Of a stretch of 64,000 bases of DNA, positions 15,766 through 54,208 are shown one piece after another. The stretch comes from Wuchereria bancrofti. Taxonomy: Eukaryota > Nematoda > Chromadorea > Rhabditida > Onchocercidae. Within the stretch, counting starts at the first letter, position 1. Every line of letters starts with the position of its first letter. The stretch spans positions 22,495,930 to 22,559,929 of the forward strand of contig SSBO01000012.1 in the NCBI GenBank assembly GCA_005281725.1, written 5' to 3'. Under the pieces are notes generated by a model that made no database searches, had not been told where the DNA came from, and was given only the letters and a program-made list of their open reading frames with translations. Made by a program: the position numbers and the translations under genes.

Positions 15766-18515
15766 AGATGAGTGCTTGTTTCCATTTTTATTCAAAAAAT
15801 TTAGACAACTGAGGTTTCTTCTTAATGGTCTTTCCTTAGATCAATCTGATAATTTGATTATCCTTTTATTCTTCTGTCAACTGGTTGGCTTAGGTTTAAG
15901 GATAGTGATGCAGTTATCATTCTTTTTATGTTGATATTTCTAACTTTTTGCTTGATCATCTCCTCAAAACATTTTGTTGCAAAGCTAACAAACTATTTAT
16001 ACTGTATTATTTGATGGAAAATGATTCTTAATTTACAAAATAAACTATGAATTATTTCGTTTCTACAAATGACTTTTTATGTTGATATTTCGAACTTTTT
16101 ATTAGAAGCAAAATTAATCGAAAAAGGTTACCAAAATCAAGGAAGAAGATGCTTACTTATAAGGAAAATGGTGAAAAGTCGAATAGCAAAAATAGCTGAC
16201 AATTCTGTTTTCTGTTTTTTCTTTTGATATTATTTCATTAAACTGGTATATTTAATTAAATTAAAGGAAATGCTGAAACTATGAGTGGTAGAATTAGTTA
16301 ATTTGCATTCTTTTTCTAATCATAAATACTGATATAATTATCAGACGATTTCACGAGGTTTTTAACCATATGTTTTTAACTTTAATAACCGATAATTTAA
16401 TTATTTTCAGTCGAGAATCTTGCGTACTTATCTGATTGTGATATATTTTTATATATTATCACTTAGTAAAAAGTTGCTAATATACTTTATTTTTTTTTTT
16501 TGCAAACATATTATGAATCATTTTTTAAAATTATAATTAATCTAAAGATATTGCAATATAAATTTTTGTTTATCAAAACTTCTCTTTTTTTTTTCAATTT
16601 CCAATTTACATCTATTTGTCTCACTTTTTGCAATTTCAACTTCACATGCGAGCAATTTTTAATGTTTCAATTTTATATTGAAATGTTGAGAAAATATAAA
16701 GAAATAAAATTTTTAGTTAGAAATAAATTTGAAAATATTTCTAACTGCTACAGTATTATTTCAATAAAATTTCATATTAGTGTTTCAAATATTGAAATGA
16801 AATGAGAGAAAAAAGAAAATATAAATATAATAGCTAAAATTTCATTTTACACACAAATGTTAGTATTATTTCAATAAAATTTCATATTAGTAAGTAGTTT
16901 AGTAAATTTTCATTTATATTTAATCACATTTCATATATTCTCAATATAATTGAAAAAAAAAAAAAAATGGATGACATTTATGGTTTACATAATTATTTCA
17001 AATATTTCTAAAATTTAAAAATATTTCTAACTGCTACAATTGCCATCAAAATCATTTAATAGCCAATTAATTTTTGAATATAACATACGAAAAGATTTTT
17101 TTTTTTTTATGCTAATTAATTAGTAGCAGAATGTATGATGTAATAAGATTATAACATTTATCATTTCAAAATATTAGCAATAGCATTCTTTTTAGTGATA
17201 AAAATTTTTTTTTTTTTTTTTTTGATAAAATATGACTCAAAATTACTTCCTTTTTCCTGCATTTTTATTTCATCCACTCATCAATAATTTATTATCATAA
17301 AATATCATTTAGAAACAATCATTTTAAAGCGCATCGAAATTGTTAGCAAATTTTTTTTTTTCTTTTTGTTTTGCGCGAAAATGAATAACAAATTATTGCA
17401 TATGGAAAAACAATAGCTATCATTAAATTATGATAAACAAAAATAATTAATCTAAATTAATTCAATCTTTCATCGTTTTCTTTTTTTTTTCTTTATTATT
17501 AAAATTATATTCATTCATAATAAAAGCAAAATAAATATTAAATTATAAAAATTTTTTTTTTGAAAAAAAAAAGAAAAGGAGGAATATTTAATGGTAATGT
17601 ATTATTTTTAAAAATAGATAACTTCCAATGATAAAAAAATGATAAATATTATGTTTTGCTTATTTATAAAAAAAAAAACAAAAAAAGAATTTCAAATGAG
17701 AAAATAGAATGGACAAAACTATCATTTACTATTAATTATCATTTTGATGGGTATAAATTTATTTCAAAGTATATGTCATTTTTAAAATCTTAAATTATTA
17801 AAATTAAAGTTGATAACTAATTATCAGTTCTAATCATTTTAGTAATAAATATTTTTTATTTTGAAAACAATGAAAAGTTTATATTAATGCAATGAAACAT
17901 CTCAGTGTATATATATATAATCTGTTTATTTGATTCCTTCATCAAATCACAAAATTGCCACTATAGTTATTTTGTTTATCAGTTTATCAGTTTATCGATA
18001 TCACTAATTTATCATTACTGCCTAAAGCACATAAATTTATTACAAATTATACATCATTTTCAGTACCATAAATTGTTATGCATAAATAATTGTTTTTCAT
18101 TTTGAAACAAAGCATAAAATTTTTAAAGCAAATTTTTTTGCCTTTAATTTTGCAAATTAATTCCCAAATTTATGAATGATTTTTTTTTTATCAAAAAAAA
18201 AACTAATTAATGAAGAAAGAAAGAAATTTGTGAAATTTTCACTTTCAAAATAAGCAAATGAAAAATACAACAAAAATTGTTTACTTTTATAAAAATTCTT
18301 TACAATGAAAAAATTAAATAAAATTTTCATATTTTTTGAAAATTTTTGAGCATTAAATTTTTTTTAATAAACAATTTATGAAAGGAAAGAAAAAAAAAGA
18401 GAATGGAAACTGATAAATGATAAGTTAAATTAAGTTTCAATCTTTTTCTTATTACTAATAAATGATTTAACTAAGCTTAACACTTATCCTTTTTGTTTTT
18501 GTTGTGTATTTGTAT

Positions 18516-18572
18516 GAATGTATGTGTGTGTATGTGTGTATGTGTGTGTATGTATGTGCATGTGTGTATGTT
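18516..18572. repeat. TG/TATG microsatellite
   Basis: Interrupted run of TGTG and TATG units followed by TTAGT repeats to about 18602. Confidence 0.8.
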
Positions 18573-20229
18573 AAATTGATGATAAGTTAGTTAGTTAGTT
18601 AGCTTGAAATGAGAACAGAACAGATGGCTGAAATTTTTGAAGAAATAAAATGATGGAACAGCTAGTTTTTGTATTTAAGTAAATATTTCAGTTTTAAATT
18701 TAATATTTCAAAATTTGAAAAATTGAAATTCCATTTCTCCATGAGTTGCATGATTTCTTTTCTTTTTTTTTTCTCTTGTTTAATCAGTCAAAAAGTAAAA
18801 AATTAATACAATTTAATATTACGATTTTTTTTTCTTTATTTTTTTTAAATTCAATTATATTAGTTTTTTAAAATTTCAAATATTGAATAAAAACAAAAAA
18901 AAACTTAAGTATTTCAAAATAAAATTAAAATAAAAGTTTAGAAAGTATCATTTCAGAAATTTTGTAATTTTAAATGAAAAAAATTCAAACAATTTTAGAA
19001 TAAGAAAAGTTGAAAAAGTAATATTAGAAGATAGCATCATTTATCGTTACAGAGTTACTTCATAAATCAAAAACAGCAATCAATTTGAATTGATTAATTA
19101 ATTTAATAATTAAATGGTCAATTATCAAATATGGAAGTAGACAACGATGAATAATTATAAAAATGATCCAGTTTATTTAAATATTTTCATTTTTAAAATT
19201 TTTGAATTGATCTGTTTTTTTTCTTTTTTTTTTTTAAAAAACTGTTGCTATTAAATAAAATATATTTTTTGAAATAATGTGTTTTCCTCTCTAACAAATG
19301 ATAGCAAAACAAGAGTAAAAAGAAACGAAAAAAGCGCTTACTCTATTATTAGCTTAAAAATTAAAAAACTTTAAAGAAAAGGAAGCAAAAGAAAAAAAAA
19401 AAAAGTAAGTTTCATTTGCTAATGCTGTAAAAATTTTTTGAAAAAATAAAAAGATTGTGAAGGGAAAACTTTTGCCGACTTAATCAATTATCCAGTCATT
19501 TTGGTTTTCGATTTCAAAGTACAATTTAGCCGATCAACTTCAAATATTCACTTTAACTTTTAAATTTCAGCAATATGTGTGAATTTTGCACAATTTGTCG
19601 TCATAAGAAATACTAATTAATTAGATTGATGATAGAATGAGTTTGTAGTAAAATTAGTATATAATTTAAAAATTTGCTAATTTTGCTATGCAATAAAAGT
19701 CGTATGCTAAGTATTTGATAATTTTCCGCAAAATTTATTTCAAATTTTGATTGAAAACAAAATGATAAATAAGAAATGCATGAATGATAAATCAAATTGA
19801 AATTCACTTATTGTTGATAATTGCAAAATTAGTTTAAAATTTTCAAAGTTATATTATTTATTGTACTAAAATTACTTATCGTTCATTTCAATATAAAAAA
19901 AAAAAACGAAAACAAAGAAAAAAAAACAACAGAAATTTTTATTAATATAAGTTACAATTTTCTTCCATTTATTTGTTTATTTATTTTTTTGCTAAATATT
20001 TCAGTCTAACTGACTAAAAAAAAAGAAAAAAACGTTTTGAAATAATTAAAATTTTTATTTAACAAATGAAAAAAATTGAAAAATTTTCTTATTTATAAAA
20101 TATTGCAAGAAAGAAAAAGAAATGAAAACGAAAAAAGAAAAAGAAAAAAATTCTTCAAATCAATAATACAAACTTTCACACTTTTTTTTTTAAAACTTAA
20201 TCCGCATAAAATAATTATTAAAAAAAAAA

Positions 20230-20660
20230 TGAATATTTCAAATGTTACATTCATTTACATATGAGCGCTATTGTCCAATTTCAAATGTTCATTCATTTAC
20301 ATATAAGCGCTGTTGTCCAATTTCAAATGCTACATTCATTTACATATGAGCGCTATTGTCCAATTTCAAATGTTGCATTCATTCACATATAAGCGCTATT
20401 GTCCAATTTCAAAAATTCATTTACATATAAGCGCTGTTGTCCAATTTCAAATGTTACATTCATTTGCATATGAGCGCTATTGTCCAATTTCAAATGTTAC
20501 ATTAATAATGTGTAACACAACGCTATTATCCAATTTCATTCATTGCTTTACTAATCCACATTATCTTTCCTCATGTGCGCTTAACAACATATGAGCGCTA
20601 TTGTCTAATTTCATATGTTACATTTATGTACCAAAGAGCGCTATTGTCCAATTTCAACCA
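20230..20660. repeat. ~43-bp minisatellite with an AGCGCT core
   Basis: Each unit carries CATATGAGCGCTATTGTCC or a close variant plus an AATTTCAAATGTTACATTC-like arm. AGCGCT starts at 20264, 20306, 20349, 20392, 20430, 20473, 20594 and 20638. A degenerate copy lies near 20519. Spacing is mostly 42-43 bp, and the right end is more diverged. Confidence 0.9.
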
Positions 20661-23307
20661 CTGTACAACTAATTTACATTACTTTTACTTATATTAACTT
20701 TTAAAGAATCAAAAAAAAAAGTATTGAAAGAAGAAGAATAAAAAGTATTATATGTGCAAGAAGAATAAGTAAACAAAAAGGTAAAAAGTTTGATTGAAAT
20801 ATTTTTAGCATAGTGTCTTAACTCACACAAAAAGTTAAAGTTTATTTTTTTCTCCTTTACACCTCACAACCAATTCACACTACTAATTTAACAATATTAA
20901 TTATTTAATTGATAACATTATGCTTATCATATAATCACTTTATCAAATTTAATGCATTTTTAACAAAAAGTTTAATTTGTAAATTTGAAGAAGAAAAAGA
21001 AAAAACATTGAAAAAAGGAATGAAATAGGTGGAAAAAATTTACAAAAAATTTAAAATATTATCAAAAGAAAAAAAAATAAGTTTTACTATTTAAATTAAA
21101 CTATGTTTGGGTTTTTTTTTTTTTTTTGTTTCAATTTAGAAATTTTAATTTTGTTTAAAATTTAATACATACATATATATATAAAAATATTTACAATTGT
21201 TAAATTATTAATTTTCAATCAACTGTTAATCATTTACCATACAAAGGTTGTTATTATCACTTACTTAATAATACTATGAAAGTTTAAAATATTTTAGACA
21301 CATCTGTTAGCAATATGTTTTGATAGGCACATAAGCGCATATTGGATAAATCTTTTGAGTAATACAAATCAAAAAAAAAAAAAGTTTTTTTTTTATATTT
21401 GAAAAGATTTTCAAAGAGGACAAATTTTGTTATATTTACTTTTCTTCCTTCAAATCATTCTATTCACTTTTAAACTTAAAATGCTTCGCTTTTTTTTTTT
21501 TTTTTTTTTTTTGAACAGACTCAATATCACAATGTTTGATCAATCATTGCGATCCGATAAACTTACACAATAAAGTTTTTATTTTTGTTTTTGTTTTCTT
21601 TTTCCTCTGTTTTTTTTCTTTTTTACTTTCAGATAAGAAATTTCGTCTCTTTTTTTTGAGGCAGAAAATTTTTAAATTTTTGTTAGATTGATAAAATTGA
21701 AAAGAGAAAGTAAAAAAAGGAATTTTTTGTGTTATAGTAATTTTATCGAAAAGTTTATCGCACATATTTTCATCATTTCAATTTCACGACAAATCGTTGC
21801 AATCTGATTAGTTAAAGTATGTTTGATTAAGTAGTAGGTGATATGATACTTAATTATTATAACTAATTACAATTAATTGTCTAATTTGATTGCTAATTGA
21901 TCGAAAGCAAATTAATGATTAAATTATAAATTATTATTTATAAAAAAAAAAGCTTAAGTTTGTTGAAATTAATTTTCAAAAATAAGCGATTAAAATCATT
22001 TTTGATTTGTTTATTCATTAATGGTTATTTCAGAAAAAACAAATTTAGTTTATATTTTTTTAATTTCTTGCTAGTTAGTATCTAAAATTGAAAATTTTAG
22101 ATGCCATTTCATAATAGCATAAAATTTTCTTTAACTAAAAATTTAATTGTTAAATTTTAGTTGATAGGCGAATTGCGCTTGGCGAAAAAAAAAAACTGAT
22201 CATTCACATGCTTTCTGGTCATATAAAAGTATAGCAATAATTTATTTAAAAATTTTGCATTTCAGTTGTTCTATACAAAAAAAAAAAAAAAAAATTGAAG
22301 TTATTAAAATAAATTAATTTTAAATAGAAGTAATTTTAATTATTTTTCCATTTGTAAGCATTTCTTACATGAAAAAAACAATCGAGAAAGAAGCTAATAT
22401 TACATTTATTCAGTTCTATCAATTCAAATTTCATGAATTAATTAGCATTACATAAACTAATATTTGTTATTTCTTAAAATGGTCGAAATTTGATTGAAGT
22501 TGTTTTCATTTTAAATTAAATATTTCATATATATCATTCTTGAATTCATTAATCTTAAATACTAATTTATTAAAATTTAATACGTTATCTTTTTAAAATT
22601 TTAATAGGACTAATTGTTATGATGACTCAATCAATGAATGTGCAAATATTTCAAATTTTTAATTTCAATAAAAATTAATGCTTAGTTTCTTTTTTCTTTT
22701 TTTATAGCAGTGATGATTCATTTAGTTCTTTTTTTAAATAATAGGACTAGCATATGATAAATATCAGGATGTTTCATCCGGATGTAACTAAATTCCGGCT
22801 GTAATTCAGCATATGCATATAATACTAATCATTTAAATCAATGATTAAATTTAAAAATTGCTAATAAATGATTAATTTTATCACAATTTGATACTAACAA
22901 TTTATCTGATGAAAATTTGAGTCAAATTTTAGCAATATACCATTTAAAATTTTCATATTTGAAATAATAATAAATTAAATTTGATTAGTTATGGTTACAT
23001 ATAGTACTACTACTACTGTTTGTTTGATTTAATTAAAGAAAAAAAAAATGTAAAAAAAAAAAAGTGCAAGTTTAAAAATTTTGCACTTCAATTTCTCAGT
23101 TATGGTGACATAAGAATGATGATTTTAAAGTTGAATAAAGTTGCATTTTGAGCAATGATAGTGAATGAAATGTTGAAGTTTAGAGTTTTGTTATTTTTAC
23201 CAATTAGAAATTTGTTAAATAGGCAACTGTTTCATTATTGATAATGAATGTTTGTGATATATGATATGATAGCAATCATTTGCATGATTTTTTTTCTCCT
23301 CTTCCCT

Positions 23308-23337
23308 CTCTCTCTCTCTCTCCCTCTCCCTCTCTCG
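23308..23337. repeat. CT microsatellite
   Basis: Pyrimidine run of TC and CCCTC units on the plus strand. Confidence 0.8.
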
Positions 23338-24063
23338 AACCCGTTTATTTTTTTTGAATAAATTAGAAAATGAAAATTGAAATGTATTTAAATTATTGTT
23401 GTTATTGAATTTTAAAGTAATATATTGAAATTATATTTGAATGCATCATGAATTTATTTCAATGATTCTCAAAATATTTGAGATTATTTTTTATAAATTT
23501 TATTAAATTTATTTTGTTTTGTTAATTATTTTACATTATTATTAAATTTGCAATTGCATTTAACAATCATTATTTTGTTAATTTTTAAGCTAGAAAATAT
23601 TTATTTTTCATTACTTTACTTTGTTTTTTTTTTTTCCCCTCATCTTTTTTCATTTGCAAACATTAATTTATCAAAATAATTTCAAACATTCACGAAGTAT
23701 TTTACAAATCTTGCATGCAGGCATGCAGATGTATGTCAGAAAATATTTCATAGACTCATTTATAAATTTTTTTTTTTTTTTTTTTTTACAAAATGTTCAA
23801 TTCTATAGTTATTGTAATTAATTGGCTATTCACATACATAGACATACACAGACATACATGCATACATGTGTATGTTTTAAGTATATATTAAATGCAGTGG
23901 AAAAATTGAAATATTTAAAAGAGTTAAACTACACCTCCGTACTTCTGCGCCAATCTTATCGACAATATTTAAGTGTTAAGTGAAAAAGTTCGAAAAGAAG
24001 AGCATATAATCATTCATCAGAAGAGTTAGTAGCATTTTAGAGGATAATAGATGAGTGATAAAA

Positions 24064-24086
24064 GAGAGAGAGAGAGAGAGAGAGTG
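24064..24086. repeat. GA microsatellite
   Basis: AG dinucleotide run, followed by GAAA/GGAA purine repeats to about 24131. Confidence 0.8.
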
Positions 24087-24269
24087 AAAGAGAGGAGAAA
24101 TTGGGGAAAGAAAGAAAGAAGGAAGGAAGGAATTTCAACTTTATTTCACTGCCTCCTATTTAACGATATATTCTAAGTATTGCTTCAAAATGCTTTAACA
24201 GCAACTTGTCTGTATATTTATTTTATTTAATTAAATGAAAAAATATTTCATTGTGTAAAATGATAATTA

Positions 24270-25315
24270 CAATAATTATTATTATTATTATTATTGTAAT
24301 ATATCTTTGTTTATTTAATTATTCTAAATTAATTAGTATTTATTAATCATATGATCAAATATCTTTTCGTTTCTTTTTTTTACCACTATTCATTTATATT
24401 CATTCTTTTAATTTCTTAAATAAATAAATTAGTAAATATATAAATAATTTTATTTAATATGTAAAAAGATATTTGTAATTATTATAATATATATTTGTTT
24501 ATTCTTAAAATTATATTTGTAATTATTCTAAATTAATTAGTAATTATTAATCATATGATCAAATATCTTTTCATTTCTTTTTTTTACCACTATTCATTTA
24601 TATTCATTCTTTTAATTTCTTAAATAGATAAATTAATAAATAAAATATTTTTATTTATTATGTAAAAGGATAATCATTATTATTGTGATATATATTTGTT
24701 TATTCTTAAAATTATATTTGTAATTGTTTTATATTAATTAGTAATTACTAATCATTTGATGAGATATCTTTTCGTTTTCTTTTACCATATTCATTTATAT
24801 TTATTCATTTAATTTCTTAAATAGATAAATTAATAAATATATAAATAATTTTGTTTGATATGTAAAAAGATATTTGTAATTGTTATAATATGTATTTGTT
24901 TATTCTTAAAATTGTATTTATGATTATTTTATATTAATTAGTAATTATTAATCATAATAATCAAATATCTTTTCGTTTTTTTTTACCACCATTCATTTAT
25001 ATTCATTCTTTTAATTTCTTAAATAGATAAATTAACAAATAAATAAATAGTTTCATTTAATATGTAAAAAGATAATTGCAATTATTGTAGTATATTTGTT
25101 TATTCTGAAGTTCTTTTATAATTATTTTTATTAATTAGTATTTATTAATCATTTATTAATAATTAATTAGTGTTTATTAATTAATATTCATTAAAATTAA
25201 TAACAATCTAATATCTTTTCGTTTTTTTTATTACTATTCATTTGTACTCATTCTTTTGACTTCTTAAATAAATAAATTAATAAATATACAAATAATTTTA
25301 TATGTTAGTGATATT
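24270..25315. repeat. AT-rich tandem array, ~200-bp units, about five copies
   Basis: The block with the anchor ATCAAATATCTTTTCGTTT recurs at about 24354, 24558, 24758, 24960 and 25206 (last two or three diverged). Each is followed by a CCACTATTCATTTATATTC-like segment and an AAATAGATAAATTAATAAATA-like segment. Unit length is about 200-205 bp, rising to about 246 bp in the last. The array sits 0.8 kb upstream of the collagen start. Confidence 0.85.
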
Positions 25316-25714
25316 GAATTAGAAAAGTAATTTTTGGGAGAAATTTCATTAAATATTCTGTTTGCTTTTTTCTTTTTCTTTTCTTTCTTTTTTTTTATGT
25401 AAATTTTTTTAATATTTTAATTATTTTTTTGACGAAATATTAATTTGTTGAATTTATTAAAAAAAAAAAAGGTTATACAATTGATATTTATTTATGCATA
25501 CTGTTGAAAAATGATATATGAGAATTTTGTTGAATTAAATAATTTTGTTAAAAGTTTCGTTTACTATCAATAGTGATTATTATTTGAGAAAATGCAGAAC
25601 AGATGTGATTATTTCAGAAATGTTTAATGATTTCTTTTTTTAGCACATCATTTTTACGCAAATCGTTTTAGCTACTACTACTTTTACAATTTAAAAAATT
25701 TTTTACGGCAAGAT

Positions 25715-25747
<33 letters not shown>

Positions 25748-25792
25748 CTTAGAGCAGTGGTTTTGTTCTCGAGGCGTAGCAATATCATCAGG

Positions 25793-25813
25793 GCTACGTC
25801 CTGAGCTACGTCC
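25793..25813. promoter_or_regulatory. Twin GCTACGTCC motif in the collagen upstream island
   Basis: GCTACGTCC occurs at 25793-25801 and again at 25805-25813, 12 bases apart, in the GC-rich island about 260 bp upstream of the collagen start codon. ACGT cores are typical of bZIP sites. A regulatory role is inferred only. Confidence 0.3.
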
Positions 25814-26067
25814 AAACTGATTGTTCCGCTTAACAGCACGACGATTTGAAAGATAGTACGGAAGCCGGGAAAAAAGAAAAAAGGAAAAACGGAAAGAAGA
25901 AAAACGGAAAAGCAATATTCCGAATAGCAATTTATCCACTGCTTGGATCCGGTGTTGATTATTTCGAATACCGTTTTTTTAGTAATTCAAAATTATCCTA
26001 TCGGTCAGCTATTTTGTGTACTACACTTTTTGCTCATTCAACAATTCACTGACCCGCCTCATCAGCT

Positions 26068-44431
<18,364 letters not shown>

Positions 44432-47018
44432 CATTCAAGAAAAAGAAAAGGAAAATTTTAAAAAAAAAAAGAAAAAAAAAACAACAAAAAAGAAAACGAT
44501 CAATTGTGACATCCATTCAAAAAGGGATACAAACAACAAATATCAACAAAACGAATCACACTGCTTAATTATTATAAATGCTGCCAATTAGTACCTTTCA
44601 TTTTAATGGCATTTATTGTAAAATTTATTTCTCATTTATTCTTTCTTGAAGCATTTTTGCACTGCCTTTAATTTTAATAATTTACTTATATTAAATTATA
44701 TATACATATACTTTTTTTTTTATTTTAACATTTTTTTGCAAACTTTTTTTCGAAAACTGAAAATTTTTCTGCTTTAAATTTTATAAAAGAGAGGATTTCA
44801 AAAAAAAAAAAACCTTTTGTTCAAATCAAAAAATTATACTTTTTGCAAATTTTTAAAATTTGAAATATAATCAAATTAAAGTGAGATGAAAAAAAAAGAG
44901 TTAAAACGTTAATTTGTTCTTTCTATCTTTCATTTGGTTTGTTTTGTGATACATAAAATATGCTATTATTATCATTAATATTATTATAAACTGCCTTTTC
45001 TATTATTTTATTTCTGCCATCTTTTTCGTTGATATGTGCTTGTTGGATGTCTCGTTATTAAAATTTTTTTTTCATAAGAAAAAAAAGATGTCATTTGAAT
45101 TATTTACTTTATTTAAGTGAAAAGAAAGGAAAAGAAAACAAAAAGAAATATGTTATCCATGGTGCTACATTTTTCTTTGCCCATTAATTTAATCGGCTAA
45201 TTAACAGTAAAAATTGCTGTATGTTATTTGTACATATTCAAAAACATATAGTTGAAGTTTTTTTTTTCTACATTTCAAAAATTTATATAATTTTATATCA
45301 CAGTTTGCTATCCGTATAATTTCTCGAAATAATTGATTTCATTCAGGAAGGTTATTCGTTGTGTTCAAGAAGATAATTTGTTGTATGCAGTGAGAAGATT
45401 TCAGAATTTTTGTTCAATCAAAAATTGATTCCATTTAATTTCGAATTTACTAATGAATAATATTGCATTCATTTCAAAAAATGAAATGATAGAATTAACG
45501 AAATGAAAAACGGTAGTCAAAAGTACTAATTTGCAGAAACAGATATTGTCGCCATTTATTATAGCATGATATTTACATTTCAGCTATCGTATGACATTTC
45601 AGTTATCCAATTACTATTGTTCATTTCTAATTTAAATTTAATGACAATTCAGCTTCCAGATCGTTCAATTTTAAATTAGCACTACAATTTTACATTTCTA
45701 ACAAACTCTGCTTTATTTATTATGATAGCTATTCATATAGCATATCTAATTACTTTAAAATTCATCACTAAACAATCAAATGAAAGAAAAAAAAACTTGA
45801 ACAAAATAAAACAACCTCAAAAAAGAAGAAAAAAAAAACTGAATACTAAGGAAATTTTCTTAACAATTATCTGAGAAAGTTTAGAAAAGATAGCTTACAA
45901 AAGTATGTTGGTATACTGTACACTACCGCATCATCATAGCTACCGTATGATGAGCAAAATTACCTTGAAATCTATTTTTTCCTGAAGCGTAATTCAGTTT
46001 ATATGAGGAAAATAATTTAGCTTCTCATATCACTAATATTTGTCCCGTTATTAACCTAATTATTTAACAAATGTTCTTTCTATTCAGGAAAAAATTGCCA
46101 ATTTGTTCAAAAAAGTAAAAAAATAAATGTTAACGACAAAAAAAAGAAAAAAAAAACATAAATAAACATTGCAGACGACAATTACGTAGTAATAAAAGTA
46201 CCAAAAGATTTATTGAATATGTGACTGTTTGTGATATTCAAGCGTGAACTTTCACCTATTATTTCCTACAATTATTTGTAATTAAATTTGAAGAGATAAA
46301 TTAATTCATTATAAAGAAAAGAAATAAGAAGTGTGTGAAGAAATTTTTTTCTTCCTATTGTAGACATCTTTAAAGGAAAGATTTAATCTACCGAATACTT
46401 AAGAAGTTATTTTTCCCAATGCATAATTATGTTCGGAAAATTTAAATCCTTCTTAAGAAAAAAAAAATCTCTAGTTAAAAATTTTCTATTTCCTTAATTT
46501 AAGAAATATAAAATAAACAGAATTAATTCTTCTCATTAAAATGTGCACTAAAATTCTTGCTCCTATTGTTTTCAATTTGCCTTTTTAGAGTTGCTAATTA
46601 AATTCAGACTAATCATATTAGCTTTTATCAATGAATAAATTTGGAACTAAACATAGAAATGTTTAGAAAATTAAGGTAAATTATTAAATATGAAAAAAGG
46701 TAAAATGGGCAGATGTACTTGTATGGAATGTAATAGCAATAAGATTAATGGAGTATAAAAGGAAGAAAAATTTTCATTAATTGCTAATTTTCAAATAAAA
46801 GACTTCAATTTGAATAAAAGTTAGGAATAATTTTTCATAATTTAAAATAATTTAAATATTCCTATCCCATCTAATATATCTTCCTTTTATATCTTAACAT
46901 CATTTTGAATGGAAAAACAGGTTGAAAAATGACCGGATCTTTGAAAGTTGAATTGAAATGATCAATTTTGGCATAAATTTTAATAGAAATAATCAACTTT
47001 GTATAAATCGATTTTCTG
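44432..47018. other. Convergent 3' flanks of let-2 and the acetylcholinesterase gene
   Basis: AT-rich, no exon seen. It contains the let-2 3' UTR (poly-A runs at 44461-44496) and, at the right end, the 3' UTR of the leftward esterase gene. Confidence 0.5.
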
Positions 47019-52449
<5,431 letters not shown>

Positions 52450-53509
52450 TCAATATCACACAGTCATTATTAAAAGTTCATCGTAGTTCAAAATGAAGGA
52501 GCAGAAAATTACTAATCAATCTTATCAATGATAATTTGATAGCCTGAAATATTTTCCTCATTATATACTTAACGGATGATTTGATAAAAATTACACATAA
52601 TAACCGATATGAAATATTACTTAAAATGTGAGAAATATATGGTGACGAATACTGTAGCATACGAGATCGATTACTGTAACTTATTTGAGCATCACATAAA
52701 AATTTGAAAATGTGAAAGAACAACAAATATGAAAAGCACTAAGTGTCATTTCAAATAGAAACATTTTTGCTATTACAAGTGAAATCCGGAAAACTGGTTT
52801 CTGTTCACTTATTTCTTTTATCGTTTTCGTTTTCCTCCATTACCGTTCATACCTGCACCTAGTTCTTACTTAAATAAACATTTCAAATAGAAATGTTAAC
52901 TTAAAAGAAAGGAATGCAAATGTTCCATTTTGTTTACTATTCTTATTTGACAGATTCTTTTTTTTTTTTTCATTCCATCTTGTTAAAGTTTATTTAAGAA
53001 ATTATGAAATCATTTGTAACTTTTCTGTTCCAAAAATTATGTGCAAAAAAGAAAAAAACAAATTTTTTATTTTGTTTTATCATTTACTCTTTATTAATAT
53101 GCATTAAAATAATTTGATTAAATATTATTTAAATAATTAAAAACATTGCCGTACTTGGATGTTACTGTTTGTTTTTGTGAAAATTATCATATAAAGGATA
53201 AAATGTCTAGTAAAATTACAATTTGAGCAGTAATTATTGGAGAACTGATTAATTAGTATATAATTATCTATCAAATAACATGTATAAATAATCATTATTT
53301 CAAATTTTTGAATTGATCAATTAAAAAAAAAAGAAAATTAAAAGAAAAGGCAGATTAGAGTTATCAGAAGATCAACAATGCAGACTGAGAAATCACTGAT
53401 AACAGTGATAAAAAAAGGTGGTAGAAAACCCTTTCGAAAACTAATTATTATTAATTAATATATTTATCCACTCATTAATTTAATGAAAATACCTCAGTTA
53501 ATGACAATG

Positions 53510-53526
53510 AATTATTATTGTTATTA

Positions 53527-53567
<41 letters not shown>

Positions 53568-53570
53568 GTT
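53510..53570. repeat. ATT microsatellite
   Basis: Run of TTA/ATT units with two TTG interruptions. A second ATT run lies at about 56353-56385. Confidence 0.85.
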
Positions 53571-54208
53571 TTCAATGCTTAACAATTGCAAAAAAATTAG
53601 AAAGAGCCAAATTGATAATTAATGATTCGATTGCTAAATTTTTCAACAATTATTAGTAAATTTAATATTTTAACACACATTAATTACCAAAAAAAAAAAA
53701 AATTACAAAACAGATGCATTATTTACTAAAAGATTGTTTTAAATTTAATATGATTAATATAGAAAGATTTGATGCGCCAAAAATTTTAATTTAAAATGAA
53801 ATGTTAGCTAGCATATGCTTTCATTTATTTATTATCTTCTAACTAATCAATTTTGATCTGACAATAAATCATTTTATTATGTTTAATTAATAACAATTAA
53901 TTTTTACATCAAAAATTATAATTTATAGAAAAAAAAAAGAGAGAGGAAAAAAAAAAAAAGCAACAACATTTCGTTATTTTTAACCAAAATAGCAAATATT
54001 GAGTTGGCAATGAAATGCAAATATTATGTAAACAAATATGAATTCACAAATGATAACTTTCATTTTTTTTTCTCCTCTCCATCAGTCATTTTTGAAATGT
54101 GAAACGATTTTGCAGGGCTGTGAAAATGAGAGGTAATAATAATATGAACAGGTGACGAGCCTCATCTGATCATCCCATCATCTTGGCCTCTTCTATATCC
54201 TCTTTTCT

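Larger units (their letters stand above)
15766..26067. other. Gene-poor, AT-rich spacer upstream of the collagen gene
   Basis: Ten kilobases with long A and T runs and several tandem repeats (listed separately) but no exon I can support. Frames seen here translate into F/I/K/N-rich low-complexity peptides. The last ~350 bases (25745-26100) are clearly GC-richer and probably hold the promoter and leader of the collagen gene. A 29-bp duplication links 16752 and 16863, and another short one links about 16735 and 17020. Confidence 0.5.

Noticed and set aside
16500..16805. 101-codon plus-strand frame
   Set aside because: Phe/Ile/Lys/Asn-rich low-complexity translation of T-rich DNA, with no splice-leader or family signal.
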